Shown in pieces: positions 15,979-25,386 of a DNA stretch of 64,000 nt. The position numbers and the translations under genes were made by a program. How positions within the stretch are numbered: the stretch's first letter is position 1; every line of letters starts with the position of its first letter. The DNA is taken from assembly GCF_020216065.1 (NCBI RefSeq), contig NZ_JAIWNA010000001.1:818505-882504 (forward strand), read 5' to 3'. This stretch comes from Nocardia rosealba (GTDB lineage: Bacteria > Actinomycetota > Actinomycetes > Mycobacteriales > Mycobacteriaceae). Below the pieces are notes generated by a model. That model was not told the DNA's origin, did no database searches, and worked only from the letters and a program-made list of their open reading frames with translations.

Positions 15979-16833
15979 GTGCGCATCGACCTGCATACCC
16001 ATTCCACCGCCTCCGACGGCACCGACACACCGGCCGAACTGGTTCGCCACGCCGCCGCGGCCGGGCTCGACGTCGTCGCGATCACCGACCACGACACCAC
16101 CGGCGGGTGGGCCGAGGCAGAAGCGGCGCGTCCGCCGGGACTCACACTGGTACGCGGGATGGAGATGTCGTGTACGGGCATGGGGGAGGACGGTTTTCCC
16201 GTTCCGGTGCACCTGCTGGCCTACCTGTTCGACCCGGCCGACCGCGGCTTCGCCGAGGAACGTGAACGATTGAGGGCCGAGCGCATCGCACGGGTGCGTG
16301 CCATGGCGGAGTTGATGGTGGCCGACGGGCTGCCGATCGACCCCGAGGCCGTGCTGGCCGGTGCCGGACCGGCCGCGGGGCGTCCGCATCTGGCGCGGGC
16401 ACTGGTCGCGGCGGGTGTGGTGGCCAGTGTCGACGCCGCGTTCGTCGACCTGCTCGCCCCGCACGGGCCGTACTACGCGGAGAAGGTGGATACGCCGTTG
16501 CCGCGCGCGGTGCAGCTCATCGCCGATGCGGGCGGGGTGAGCGTGCTCGCCCACGTGCGGGCCCGCAAACGGGGCAGGCTGCTCGCGCTCGACGAGATCA
16601 GGAACCTGGCCGGGCTCGGTCTCACCGGCCTCGAGATCGACCATCCCGATCACAGCGACGCCGATCGCGCGGTACTCACCGAGCTGTCCGGCGAGCTCGG
16701 CCTGGTGCGCACCGGGTCGTCGGACTACCACGGCAGCAACAAGACCATCGAGATCGGCGCCTGCCGCACCGATCCGGAACAGTTCGAGGTATTGATCGGC
16801 AAGGCGAGCGGGGTTCCGGTGGTCTCCTCGTGA
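15979..16833 (+). CDS. PHP-domain phosphoesterase (TrpH/YciV-like)
   Basis: 284 residues from the GTG at 15979, which places the metal-binding DLHTHS at residues 3-8; AITDHDT, a His in VLAHVR and SSDYHGSN complete the PHP metal site. Similar proteins hydrolyse nucleoside 3',5'-bisphosphates or short RNA 5' ends. TAAGAC stands 7 nt before the GTG (weak -10). It overlaps the next gene by 4 nt. Confidence 0.88.
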   Translation: MRIDLHTHSTASDGTDTPAELVRHAAAAGLDVVAITDHDTTGGWAEAEAARPPGLTLVRGMEMSCTGMGEDGFPVPVHLLAYLFDPADRGFAEERERLRAERIARVRAMAELMVADGLPIDPEAVLAGAGPAAGRPHLARALVAAGVVASVDAAFVDLLAPHGPYYAEKVDTPLPRAVQLIADAGGVSVLAHVRARKRGRLLALDEIRNLAGLGLTGLEIDHPDHSDADRAVLTELSGELGLVRTGSSDYHGSNKTIEIGACRTDPEQFEVLIGKASGVPVVSS

Positions 16834-17096
16834 CGGCGGTCCGGGCGCTGAGCGGGGTGGTCGCGGGCGGTGTCGTCGCGCTGCTGTGTGTGGTCGTCGG
16901 TGCCGCGCTGATCGGTGCGCGCCGCGACTTTCCCGGGCCGGGCGGCGAATCCCTGACCTGGCATGTGCTGGTTACGGTGGTCGTCGTCGGGGCGCAGATC
17001 ATCGCGGATCGGCGGCGCGGGGCGGCGGCTCTGGCCGGGTCGGCCGTCGTGTTCGTGACGACCGGCGCCCTGCTGTGGACACAGTGGTGGGGATGA
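16830..17096 (+). CDS. Small three-helix membrane protein, unknown
   Basis: 88 residues; the GTG at 16830 overlaps the stop of the PHP gene (GTGA), so it is translationally coupled. Three hydrophobic segments (about 5-28, 42-58, 66-84) separated by basic or Pro/Gly loops. I do not recognise a family. Confidence 0.75.
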   Translation: MTAVRALSGVVAGGVVALLCVVVGAALIGARRDFPGPGGESLTWHVLVTVVVVGAQIIADRRRGAAALAGSAVVFVTTGALLWTQWWG

Positions 17097-17147
17097 CAGT
17101 CCGCTAATGGTTGCGGAAGGGTGAACTGTGCCCGAATATCTCTCAGT

Positions 17148-18686
17148 ATGGGCAACCTGGAGACGGATGTTCTGATTCTCGGCGGCGGACCCGCCGGGCT
17201 CTGGGCCGCCGTCTCCGCGGCCGCGCACGGGGCGCGGGTGGTGCTGGTCGACAAGAGCCGGAGCGGTTCGAGCGGCCCGGGTGTCTACGGTGCGACCACG
17301 GTGTGGGACATACCGCCTGGTCAGGCACGGGCCGAAGCCGTGGAGCGCGCGCTGGTGCGCGGCGGTGGCCTCGGTGATCCGGCCTGGCTGCACCGCGTGA
17401 TCGACGAGGCGCACGAGCGGTTGCGGAACTGGTCGGGCAGGCAGGTCGCCGACCCGCGACGGATCCGGTTCGACGGTGCGAGTTACCTGCGCCGACTGCG
17501 TCGCGGCGCCCTCGAAGCCGGCGTGCGCATCCTCGATCACCACCCCGCACTGCACCTGCTCGTCGATCGCTCGGGCCGGGTGGTCGGTGCATCAGGGGTG
17601 CAGCGGCACAACAACTTTCAGCGCTGGACGATTCGTGCCGGTGCGGTGGTCGTCGCCACCGGCGGCTGTGCGTTCGGGTCCGGCGGCGCGGGCACCGAGG
17701 TGAACACCGGAGACGGCCTGCTGATGGCGGCGGAGGCCGGTGCCGAGCTGTCGGGCATGGAATTCTCCAGCGCCTACGTCCTGGCCCCGGTGCTCGCCCG
17801 AGTGCACCCGCATCGCACGATCGCCAGTGGGCTCGCGGTACGTTTCACCACCTTCTACGACGAATCCGGGTCCGAGCTTCCCGGCCGCACGTCCGCGGCG
17901 CTGGCCGCCATCGCCGACGGCAGCCGAGTCTTCGCCGCGCTCGACGACGTGCCCGAGGTGGTCGGGCACTGGCTGCGCAGGCAAGGCGCGGTCGACACGG
18001 CGGGCCGGGTGCCGGTGCGCGCGGTGCTCGACGGCACCGTACGCGGCTCCGGCGGGCTGGCACTCACCGGCGCCGACTGCGCGAGCACCGTGCCCGGGCT
18101 CTTCGCCGCGGGCGGCGTCGCCGGTCGTGAGGTCGTCGCCGGGGCTGCCGGGTGCTCGGGCGGGTTGCGTGGCGCCTGGGCGCTCGCCTCGGGTAGCTGG
18201 GCAGGGGAGGGCGCCGCCCGCGCGGCCACCGCCTTCCGTGACGATGTCGCCCTGCCGCCTGCGCCCGGAGCCGGACTCGGTCCACACGCTCACATCGACC
18301 CGCGCTCGGTGATCGGACTCGTCCAGGAACACACCTTGCCGCTACGCCGCAGCTTCCGGCGCAGCGCCGACAGCCTCACCGACAGCATCGCCGAACTCGA
18401 CGCCATGTGGCCCGGCGCCCGGTTCGAGCTCGGCGGAACCGGTGCCGAGCGATTGCGCGCCCGCGAGGCCGCCGCTCTGCTCGCCGTCGCCCGGTGGGCC
18501 GGATACAGCGCCCTCACCCGCACCGAGAGCCGTGGCATCCACCGGCGCATCGACCATCCCGATGTGCTGGCCGAGTGGCGGCTCAGGTTGCGCTGTGGTG
18601 GCCTCGACGAGGTCTGGGTGCGCCCGGAGCAGCGGCCCGACCCGCGCGGCGGCGAGCTCACCGCGAACACCACCGTCACGGTGTGA
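17148..18686 (+). CDS. FAD-dependent oxidoreductase, succinate dehydrogenase/fumarate reductase flavoprotein-like
   Basis: 512 residues from the ATG at 17148. The N-terminal FAD site VLILGGGPAGLWAAV (about 7-21) and the GAVVVATGGCAFGS block with GDGLLMAAEAGAELSGMEF follow the pattern of the FAD-binding 2 family (fumarate reductases, L-aspartate oxidase). The C-terminal FAD motif (GLFAAGGVAGREVV) is present. It lacks clear partner iron-sulfur or membrane subunits nearby, so it is not a respiratory complex. Substrate unknown. Confidence 0.82.
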   Translation: MGNLETDVLILGGGPAGLWAAVSAAAHGARVVLVDKSRSGSSGPGVYGATTVWDIPPGQARAEAVERALVRGGGLGDPAWLHRVIDEAHERLRNWSGRQVADPRRIRFDGASYLRRLRRGALEAGVRILDHHPALHLLVDRSGRVVGASGVQRHNNFQRWTIRAGAVVVATGGCAFGSGGAGTEVNTGDGLLMAAEAGAELSGMEFSSAYVLAPVLARVHPHRTIASGLAVRFTTFYDESGSELPGRTSAALAAIADGSRVFAALDDVPEVVGHWLRRQGAVDTAGRVPVRAVLDGTVRGSGGLALTGADCASTVPGLFAAGGVAGREVVAGAAGCSGGLRGAWALASGSWAGEGAARAATAFRDDVALPPAPGAGLGPHAHIDPRSVIGLVQEHTLPLRRSFRRSADSLTDSIAELDAMWPGARFELGGTGAERLRAREAAALLAVARWAGYSALTRTESRGIHRRIDHPDVLAEWRLRLRCGGLDEVWVRPEQRPDPRGGELTANTTVTV

Positions 18687-19113
18687 CTGTTCACCGGTGA
18701 CCGCACCGGTGCTGCGAGTTTTCGCTAACTCCACGGCAATTCGACACGGCTACGCTCGACGGATGACGCCCAGCTCGTTGACACGCCGCACCGGTTTGGC
18801 AACCGGTCGGCCGAGCTGGCAGAATGGTGCGAATTCCCTTCCCTTGCCACCGCCGGGTTCGGGGATGTTGGAGACCGTCCGCGTCGCGACGCACCGTCGT
18901 GGCCGAAGGTCGACCCGTTTGCTCGCCCGGACCACCCGTCCGGCTCCGCTCCGCGGTTCAGTGTCGCGCCCCGCATCCGGTTCCGTCCGGAAACGCGGGC
19001 GGCCGCGCACCCGATGAGCGTCATGTATCCCGTATTCCAGATAAACGCGGCTTTCAGAAAAACCCGGCGGTAACCGTCCCCCGGTTGAGCCCGACTCGAG
19101 CAGGAGTGAAATC
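18687..19113. other. 427-bp intergenic region before malic enzyme
   Basis: No supported gene. It holds short GC-rich hairpins (for example two ACCGGT palindromes at about 18791 and 18803) and, near the right end, a strong ribosome site for the malic enzyme. A TTGACA at 18778-18783 has no good partner -10. The size suggests a long leader or complex promoter. Confidence 0.4.
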
Positions 19114-20334
19114 GTGTCACCTGTGACTGACGCACCGAATGCCACCGCGGCGCCCCAGGCCGATGACGCAGCCAGCCTCGCTGCTATCACCAACGAGGAG
19201 ATCTTCGCCGGTCACCTCGGCGGCAAGCTGTCGGTCGAGCTCAGCGCGCCGCTGGAGACCCAGCGCGACCTGTCGATCGCCTACACCCCCGGCGTCGCCC
19301 AGGTGAGCCGCGCGATCGCCGAGGACCCCGCCCTCACCAAGACCTACACCTGGACCGATCGCCTCGTCGTTGTCGTCAGCGACGGCACCGCCGTGCTCGG
19401 CCTCGGCGACATCGGCCCGCGCGCCTCGCTGCCCGTGATGGAGGGCAAGGCCGCGCTGTTCAAGAAGTTCGCGGGCCTCAACTCGATCCCGCTGGTGCTC
19501 GACACCACCGATCCCGACGAGATCGTCGAGACCCTGATCCGCCTGCGCCCCAGCTTCGGTGCGGTGAACCTGGAAGACATCTCGGCGCCGCGCTGCTTCG
19601 AGATCGAGCGCCGCGTCATCGAGGCGCTGGACTGCCCGGTCATGCACGACGACCAGCACGGCACCGCCATCGTGGTGCTCGCCGCGCTCAAGGGTGCCGC
19701 CGCGCAGCAGGGCCGCGACATGTCGGCGCTCAAGGTCGTCGTCTCCGGTGCCGGTGCCGCGGGTGTGGCGTGCGCCAACATCCTGCTGGCCGCGGGCGTT
19801 CCCGATGTGGTCGTGCTCGACTCCAAGGGCATCGTGAGCATCGGTCGTGACGGCCTCAACGGCGTGAAGGCCGACCTGGCCGCCCGCAGCAATCCGCGTG
19901 GCCTGACCGGTGGTCCCGCCGACGCCCTGGCCGGCGCCGATGTCTTCCTCGGCCTGTCCGCGGGCACCATCCCCGAGGAGCTCATCGCCTCGATGGCTCC
20001 CGAGTCGATCGTGTTCGCCATGTCGAACCCCGACCCGGAGATCCACCCCGAGGTGGCCGCCAAGTACGCCGCCATCGTGGCCACCGGCCGCAGCGACTTC
20101 CCGAACCAGATCAACAACGTCCTCGCCTTCCCCGGCGTCTTCAAGGGCGCACTGGACGCGGGCGCTCGCCGCATCACCGAGGGCATGAAGGTCGCCGCCG
20201 CCGACGCCATCTTCAACGTCGTCGCCGACGAACTGGCCGTCGACCGCATCATCCCGAGCCCGCTCGACCCGCGCGTGGCTCCCGCCGTCGCCGAGGCCGT
20301 GGCCGAGGCCGCGCGCCGCGAGGGCGTCGCCTGA
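19114..20334 (+). CDS. NAD(P)-dependent malic enzyme
   Basis: 406 residues, the short bacterial form. Converts malate to pyruvate and CO2. The N-terminal malic domain has the SIAYTPGVAQVSR motif, the metal site is in PVMHDDQHGTA (about 178-188), and the NAD-binding loop is GAGAAGVACANILLAAGV. GTG start with AGGAGTG upstream; a second GTG three codons later is possible. Followed by a strong hairpin terminator. Confidence 0.92.
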   Translation: MSPVTDAPNATAAPQADDAASLAAITNEEIFAGHLGGKLSVELSAPLETQRDLSIAYTPGVAQVSRAIAEDPALTKTYTWTDRLVVVVSDGTAVLGLGDIGPRASLPVMEGKAALFKKFAGLNSIPLVLDTTDPDEIVETLIRLRPSFGAVNLEDISAPRCFEIERRVIEALDCPVMHDDQHGTAIVVLAALKGAAAQQGRDMSALKVVVSGAGAAGVACANILLAAGVPDVVVLDSKGIVSIGRDGLNGVKADLAARSNPRGLTGGPADALAGADVFLGLSAGTIPEELIASMAPESIVFAMSNPDPEIHPEVAAKYAAIVATGRSDFPNQINNVLAFPGVFKGALDAGARRITEGMKVAAADAIFNVVADELAVDRIIPSPLDPRVAPAVAEAVAEAARREGVA

Positions 20335-20354
20335 TCGGCAACGCACGACTGACA

Positions 20355-20384
20355 GCGGCCCCGCTCCCCTAGGAGCGGGGCCGC
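20355..20384 (+). terminator. Hairpin terminator after malic enzyme
   Basis: A 13-bp perfect stem (GCGGCCCCGCTCC, 20355-20367, with 20372-20384) and a 4-nt loop, 21 bp after the stop. No T-run, as common in Actinobacteria. Confidence 0.8.
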
Positions 20385-20419
20385 CGTCGTCCACCTGTGC
20401 GCGGTGGGATCATGAGGTG

Positions 20420-20629
20420 ATGAAGACGATCACCGTGCAGCTTCCCGATGAGGTCGAAGCCCAGCTGGCAGGCGCGGCGGAGGCCGACGGTATCTCGGTG
20501 AACGTGGCCGTCGTGCAGGCGGTGCAGGACTGGATTCACGCCCAGGCCCAGCGGACTCGTGAACGCGCGAGGATGCGGGATGTGCTCGCCGACGATCCGC
20601 ATCTGCGTGCGCTGCTCGGCGACGACTGA
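20420..20629 (+). CDS. Ribbon-helix-helix protein, solitary antitoxin-like
   Basis: 69 residues. The N-terminal KTITVQLPDEVEAQL followed by two helices matches ribbon-helix-helix (CopG/MetJ/Arc) DNA-binding proteins, usually VapB/RelB-type antitoxins. No toxin gene is next to it: upstream is the malic enzyme terminator and downstream a convergent lipoprotein gene. An in-frame GTG at 20417 could serve as start. Orphan antitoxin or stand-alone repressor. Confidence 0.7.
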   Translation: MKTITVQLPDEVEAQLAGAAEADGISVNVAVVQAVQDWIHAQAQRTRERARMRDVLADDPHLRALLGDD

Positions 20630-20634
20630 ATCGC

Positions 20635-21567
20635 CTAGGCGATCGGGGTGTCGAGGCCGCGGGCGGTGAGCCAGGCGAGGGCGGCGGCCTTGGGTTCGAT
20701 CTTGGCGGCGCCGGAGACGGCGGTGTTGAGGGAAATCAGTTCCGCGGTGGTGAGTTCGGCCGACACCGCGTCGAGGACGGCGACGGCTTTGTCGGTCTTC
20801 TTGGCGGCGTGGAAGAGGGGGACCACATTCTGGGCGGCGAAATTGTTCTTGGGGTCGGTGAGGACGACGAGGTCGTTCTGGATGATCGCCGGTGAGGTCG
20901 TGTAGATATCGGCGGCGGTGACCCGGCCGTCGATCAGGGCACGGACGGTCTCCGGTTCGTCGGCGATGGCGACGAAATTCTGGGCGTTGATATCGAGGCC
21001 GTAGTTCTTGCGTAAACCGGGTAGGCCGCCGGGGCGATCGGCGAATTCGGGTTTGGCGGCAAAGGTCGTCTCGGCCGAATGCGGTGCGAGGTCTGCGATG
21101 GTGGTGAGGTTCCAGCGCTGCGCGGTCGCCCGGGTGACGACGACCGCGTCGGAATTCTGACCGGGGGCGGGGGTGGCGATGGCGAGGTCCTCACCGAGCG
21201 CGCTGGTCAGCGCGGTGTCCACCTCGGCCGGGGAGGTCGCGGTCGCGTCTTTGTTCAAGTACCGCAGCAGGTTTCCGGTGTATTCGGGGACCAGTGAGAC
21301 GACGCATCGGCGGACGGCGGGTAGATAGGCCTCGCGATTTCCGAAATCGAATTTCGTCGCCACCTTGAAACCGTTGATCCGCAGCACCTCGGAGTAGATG
21401 GTGGCCACGGTCTCGGACTCGGCGAAATCGGCCGAGCCGATGATCAATTCGTCACTGGCGCAATCGCCGCGCGCCAGCTGCTGATCGGAGTCGGCACACG
21501 ACGCCACCACCATCGCGGCGGCCAGTGCCACCGCGGCGGCCAGAATCCGGCCCATCCGCACCACCAT
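20635..21567 (-). CDS. Substrate-binding lipoprotein, OpuAC/ProX (glycine betaine) family
   Basis: 310 residues from the ATG at 21567 (a start at 21555 is also possible). A lipoprotein signal peptide ends in the lipobox Val-Ala-Ser-Cys. The mature part begins ELIIGSADFAESETVATIYSE and contains the VPEYTGNLLRYL block, both typical of OpuAC osmoprotectant-binding proteins. No permease or ATPase is adjacent; its divergent neighbour is a paralog. It would capture choline, betaine or similar compounds at the outer face of the membrane. Confidence 0.85.
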   Translation of the reverse strand: MVVRMGRILAAAVALAAAMVVASCADSDQQLARGDCASDELIIGSADFAESETVATIYSEVLRINGFKVATKFDFGNREAYLPAVRRCVVSLVPEYTGNLLRYLNKDATATSPAEVDTALTSALGEDLAIATPAPGQNSDAVVVTRATAQRWNLTTIADLAPHSAETTFAAKPEFADRPGGLPGLRKNYGLDINAQNFVAIADEPETVRALIDGRVTAADIYTTSPAIIQNDLVVLTDPKNNFAAQNVVPLFHAAKKTDKAVAVLDAVSAELTTAELISLNTAVSGAAKIEPKAAALAWLTARGLDTPIA

Positions 21568-21748
21568 GCGGTGTGCCGGTCGACATTGTCGGTGTGCAGA
21601 GGTTCTCACTGGAGTCCTTCCGGCAAAGGCGGGCAGTGCGCTGTGCGTGCGACGCGGACGCCGCAGGTACATTCTGGGTGTTCATATTGCCCCGCGTCGC
21701 GGCGAATTGCGGGGGTTGACGGCAAAGACAGGAAGTTGGTGTCGGCGG

Positions 21749-22606
21749 ATGATCTCGGGCGCCCTGCGGCGGAGCGCGGCCGTGTTGGTAGCCGCCACCT
21801 GCGTTTTCGCCCTCGCGTCCTGTGCCGGTGACGAACCGGGCCCGGTCGTGACGGTCGGCGCCGACGGTTCGGCGGAAGCGATGGTGCTCGCCGAGATCTA
21901 CGCCCAGGCACTGGCTCGCACGGGCATGGAAACGTCCGTCGTGAGCGAGTCCGCCGCGCCCGTGGCTGATCTGGATGCCGGGCGGATCGCCGTCCTGCCC
22001 GCGCGCAACGGCGCCCTGCTCGATCGATGGAATCCGTCGTCCTCGGCGCGCAAGCCCGAAGACGTCGGCGCGGCCGTGAACGCGGCACTGCCGCAGGGAC
22101 TGTCGCTGTCGGACGCCGCCGACGGCACCGACCTGCGGGCGCGACTGCTGGTCACTCAGGAGGCCGCCGCCCGCGACAACGTGCGCACTGTCGACGCGTT
22201 GACCTGCGAAAACGCCACGGCCGGCTTCGTCGAGGTGCCGGGGCTCGCGCGCACCGAACCCCCAAGCGTCGAGGGTTGCTCCTTCGCCGCGACGGTGCGT
22301 TATCCGTCCTCGGCGCAACTCTTCGAAGCCTTGCGCCACGGGGACGTTCAGGTCGCCGTCCTGTCGGGTCCGGTCGCGGCGATCGAGGATTTCGTGGTCC
22401 TCGACGACAAGAATTACGACCTGCGCACGCAGAACGTCCTCGCGCTGTTCCGCTCGGGCATCTTCGACCGTGCGCGGCTGAAGAAACTCAATTACGTCGC
22501 GGGCGAGCTGACCACCGAGGGGCTGGTCGAGTTGCTCGGGCAGGTCGAGGGCGGGACAGCGCCCGCCGACGCCGCGCGCGGCTGGTTGAACGCGCACGGT
22601 CTCTGA
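21749..22606 (+). CDS. Diverged OpuAC-type substrate-binding lipoprotein
   Basis: 285 residues. Lipobox Leu-Ala-Ser-Cys near residue 26. The fold follows its divergent neighbour (AEAMVLAEIYAQAL near the start, DLRTQNVLALFRS and ELTTEGLVELLGQV at the C-terminus, matching AAQNVVPLFHA and ELTTAELISLN), but the ligand-binding core is changed: the VPEYTGNLL motif is replaced by VLPARNGALL. Probably the product of an old duplication with changed or lost ligand. The 181-bp space between the pair holds both promoters. Confidence 0.78.
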   Translation: MISGALRRSAAVLVAATCVFALASCAGDEPGPVVTVGADGSAEAMVLAEIYAQALARTGMETSVVSESAAPVADLDAGRIAVLPARNGALLDRWNPSSSARKPEDVGAAVNAALPQGLSLSDAADGTDLRARLLVTQEAAARDNVRTVDALTCENATAGFVEVPGLARTEPPSVEGCSFAATVRYPSSAQLFEALRHGDVQVAVLSGPVAAIEDFVVLDDKNYDLRTQNVLALFRSGIFDRARLKKLNYVAGELTTEGLVELLGQVEGGTAPADAARGWLNAHGL

Positions 22607-22695
22607 GCCGGATCAACTATTGGCACTGAGCCAAAAACGCTAGTGTCGTCACCGACGCGGCAACGAGCGATGCCGTCGTGGGTGAAAGGTGTGCC

Positions 22696-24258
22696 GTGGC
22701 AGATCCCGAGGTGGACCCGCTGATCGAACGGGTACGCGAGGCCTATGCCGCGGTCACCGACGAGGCGCGCGCCGACAAGGTCGCCAAACAGCACGCCCGC
22801 GGCAAGCTGACCGCGCGCGAACGGGTCGCGCTGCTCGCCAACGGCGGCTTCTACGAATTCGGCGCGCTCGCCGGACCCGGACCCGCCCAGGCCGGTGCCG
22901 CGCCGTTGGTCGCGCCCGGTGACGGTGTGGTCACCGGCATCGCCTACGTCGACGGACGCCCGCTCGCCCTGGCCGCGTTCGACTTCACCGTGCTCGGTGG
23001 CAGCAACGGCGCCACCGGCATGGCCAAGCTCGACCGCTGCGTGGAACGCGCACTCCTGGACAAGATTCCGCTCGTCATGCTGATGGACGGCGGTGGGCAC
23101 CGCATGCAGGAGGCGCTCGATTCGCGACTGGCCGCGCCGGGTTCGCGGCTGCTGATGCGGCTGGCCGATCTGTCGGGGTACGTCCCGATCGTTGCGGCCA
23201 TGATGGGTCCCGGTTTCGGCGCCCCCGCCAATCTCGCCGCCTGCTGCGACTTCGTCACCATCGTGCGGGGGATCGGCACCATCGGGATGTCGTCTGCGCC
23301 GCTCGTGCAGGCCGCGACGGGGGAGACCCTGAGCAACGACGAGATCGGCGGCGCCGACATCCAGGCCGAACGCGGTGTCGTGGACGTGGTCACCGACGAC
23401 GAGCACGAGGCCATCGACGCCATCCGGCTCTACCTGTCCTACCTTCCGCCGTCGGCCGACGGCGCTCCCGTGCTCGGCACGGCTCCCTTCGAACCCGGCG
23501 ACCGAGCAGGCGAGATCGACGCACTCGTGCCCGCCTCGTTGCGTGCGGGCTACGACGTGCGCGAGGTGATCGAGGCCCTGGCCGACCGCGACACGCTCTT
23601 CGAACTCAAACGCACCAACGCGCCGAATGTGGTGACCGCGTTCGTGCGCCTCGGCGGCCGCCCGGTCGGTGTGGTGGCCAACCAGCCGTTGCACCTGGCG
23701 GGTGCGCTCGACAGCGCGGCGTGTGAGAAGGCCGCCCATTTCGTGGCCGTCTGCGACGCGTTCGGCCTGCCGCTGCTGATCCTCATCGACCTGCCCGGTT
23801 TCCTGGTGGGTACCGCCGCCGAGGAAACCGGCCTGGTCCGGCGCAGTGCGCGCCTGGGTTACGAACTCGCCAACGCGACGGTGCCGCGCTTCGTCATCGT
23901 CACCCGCAAGGCCTACGGCGCCGCCTACATCGTGATGGGCGGTGGGCGAAGCGTCGACGCGGATCTGTCGCTGGCCTGGCCGACCGCCGAGATCTGCGCC
24001 ATCCCGATCGATAGCGCCGTCGACGTGGCCTTCCGCGCCGACTACGAATCCGCCCCCGACCCCGCCGAGCGCCGCACCCAGCTCATCAAGCTCTTCCAGG
24101 CCAATATCGATCCGCTGCTGGCTGCCGACGGGTTCGGCATCGACGACGTGGTCCTGCCGTCGCGTACGCGCGAGCTGCTGCTCGAGGCGCTGGGCCGGGT
24201 TCAGCCCCGCCGCCCCGACCGGGTGCCGGGCAAGCGCCGGACGATCTCGCCGATCTAG
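22696..24258 (+). CDS. Acyl-CoA carboxylase beta (carboxyltransferase) subunit
   Basis: 520 residues from the GTG at 22696 (GAAAGG 6 nt upstream). Both halves of a carboxyltransferase are present: the N-terminal crotonase-like half (KQHARGKLTARERV, FTVLGGSNG) and the C-terminal half with VVANQPLHLAGALDSAACEKAAHF and the Leu-Pro-Gly-Phe loop. Adds carboxybiotin to an acyl-CoA as in AccD proteins feeding fatty and mycolic acid synthesis. No alpha (biotin carboxylase) gene is nearby, so it must use one encoded elsewhere. Chain-length preference unknown. Confidence 0.9.
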   Translation: MADPEVDPLIERVREAYAAVTDEARADKVAKQHARGKLTARERVALLANGGFYEFGALAGPGPAQAGAAPLVAPGDGVVTGIAYVDGRPLALAAFDFTVLGGSNGATGMAKLDRCVERALLDKIPLVMLMDGGGHRMQEALDSRLAAPGSRLLMRLADLSGYVPIVAAMMGPGFGAPANLAACCDFVTIVRGIGTIGMSSAPLVQAATGETLSNDEIGGADIQAERGVVDVVTDDEHEAIDAIRLYLSYLPPSADGAPVLGTAPFEPGDRAGEIDALVPASLRAGYDVREVIEALADRDTLFELKRTNAPNVVTAFVRLGGRPVGVVANQPLHLAGALDSAACEKAAHFVAVCDAFGLPLLILIDLPGFLVGTAAEETGLVRRSARLGYELANATVPRFVIVTRKAYGAAYIVMGGGRSVDADLSLAWPTAEICAIPIDSAVDVAFRADYESAPDPAERRTQLIKLFQANIDPLLAADGFGIDDVVLPSRTRELLLEALGRVQPRRPDRVPGKRRTISPI

Positions 24259-24382
24259 ATCACAGCGGGCCGAGTCCACGCGGCGCGTAACACGATTCGG
24301 CCCGCCTCGGACGCCATACTCGAGAGATGCCGATCAGAGCCGCCGCATCGACCTCGACCCCCTCCCGGCGGGACCGGCGACT

Positions 24383-24970
24383 ATGACCGACTCGCCGGCC
24401 CGCTCCCTGACCGCCCCGCTGACCCGCGTCCAGAACTGGGTGGAGTCGACACTGGCCCCCGTGGCGACCGACGACGACGATCCCGCCGACGTCTCGCACG
24501 GCTGGTGGGAGCGGATCCCCGCCGACCTCGCCGTCCTGTTCAACCACGTCGACCACTTCCCACCCCGCCTCCTCCCCGACCACGACCTGCTCACCCTGTC
24601 CGGCGCCCACCGCGTCTGGACGATGTGGCTGGGGATCATCGACGACCAGCGAAACCGGATCCCCGAGTACGCCGCCGCTTACGACCCGGCAACCCTCAGC
24701 GCCGAACCCGCGGGTTCACCCAGCGAACTCTTCCTCCCAGAATTCATCCCGTTCGCCGACCTCGACGGCTCCACCCTGTTCCTCGACACCCGCCCCGGCG
24801 CCCGCTCCGGCTGCATCGCCGAATACAGCGCCACCGGCGCCTCGGAGGGCGAGTTGTGGCCGTCCCTCACCGACTTGTTCACCACCCTCGCCAACAGCCT
24901 GGAATCCGGCACACCATTCGCCGGCCACCATCCCACTGTCACTGCGGCAACCCTGCGCTGGCACAGATGA
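24383..24970 (+). CDS. SMI1/KNR4 (SUKH) family protein
   Basis: 195 residues from the ATG at 24383. The pattern VQNWVESTLAP, then HDLLTLSGAHRVWTMWLGII, then FIPFADLDGSTLFLDTRPG and GCIAEYSATG is typical of SUKH/SMI1-KNR4 proteins. In bacteria these often neutralise secreted polymorphic toxins, so its place 400 bp from a probable type VII toxin-immunity locus is suggestive. It is on the opposite strand from that locus and could also be a lone housekeeping member. Confidence 0.78.
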   Translation: MTDSPARSLTAPLTRVQNWVESTLAPVATDDDDPADVSHGWWERIPADLAVLFNHVDHFPPRLLPDHDLLTLSGAHRVWTMWLGIIDDQRNRIPEYAAAYDPATLSAEPAGSPSELFLPEFIPFADLDGSTLFLDTRPGARSGCIAEYSATGASEGELWPSLTDLFTTLANSLESGTPFAGHHPTVTAATLRWHR

Positions 24971-25121
24971 CGCATTCTGGCACTGGGGGAGATATCTCTT
25001 TCGTGCGGACGGCTGTGACGGTGTCGATGATGATCATGCCGAGCGAGGGGACTGATCGAACGAAATGAATTGTTGCGTCAGGCGGAAGCGGCGATGCCCG
25101 CGTGGCATTATCAACCGGGCT

Positions 25122-25386
25122 TTAGTCGAAAAGCGTGACACCCATCAGCTCTGCACCGACCTCCGTCAAGAGCCTTTTCATGACTTACGGAAGGCGCCTG
25201 GAGTAGGCCGGCGGTGATACAGTCTTGCTCGAGCTCGCTCAGGATCTCGTCGCGCTCCTGGGCTCTTATCCGTGTGAAAAAGTCCTGATGAGCGGGTCAC
25301 CGGTCCGAACAGATACCACACTGCATCGCAGACCCTGAGACTTTCGAGATCCTGCACTGTATGAGCATGCTCAGACGTGGTGCTTT
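25122..25386 (-). pseudogene. Frame-broken remnant downstream of the immunity gene
   Basis: Three minus-strand frames carry protein-like sequence in order: LESLRVCDAVWYLFGPVT, then TRIRAQERDEILSELEQD, then LLTEVGAELMGVTLFD ending at TAA (25122-25124). Each is interrupted by stops, and no single frame spans the region. This is best read as one decayed gene with at least two frameshifts. It follows the immunity gene directly and may be a second, now dead, immunity or effector gene. The rest of the gap, 24971-25121, shows nothing. Confidence 0.4.

Noticed and set aside
18778-18825. TTGACA and TTGGCA as -35 elements for the malic enzyme promoter
   Set aside because: At 16-18 bp spacing no acceptable -10 hexamer follows either.
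18691-19193. Several open frames in the gap before the malic enzyme on both strands
   Set aside because: Arg/Ser-rich composition typical of out-of-frame GC-rich DNA, no ribosome sites and no recognisable motifs.
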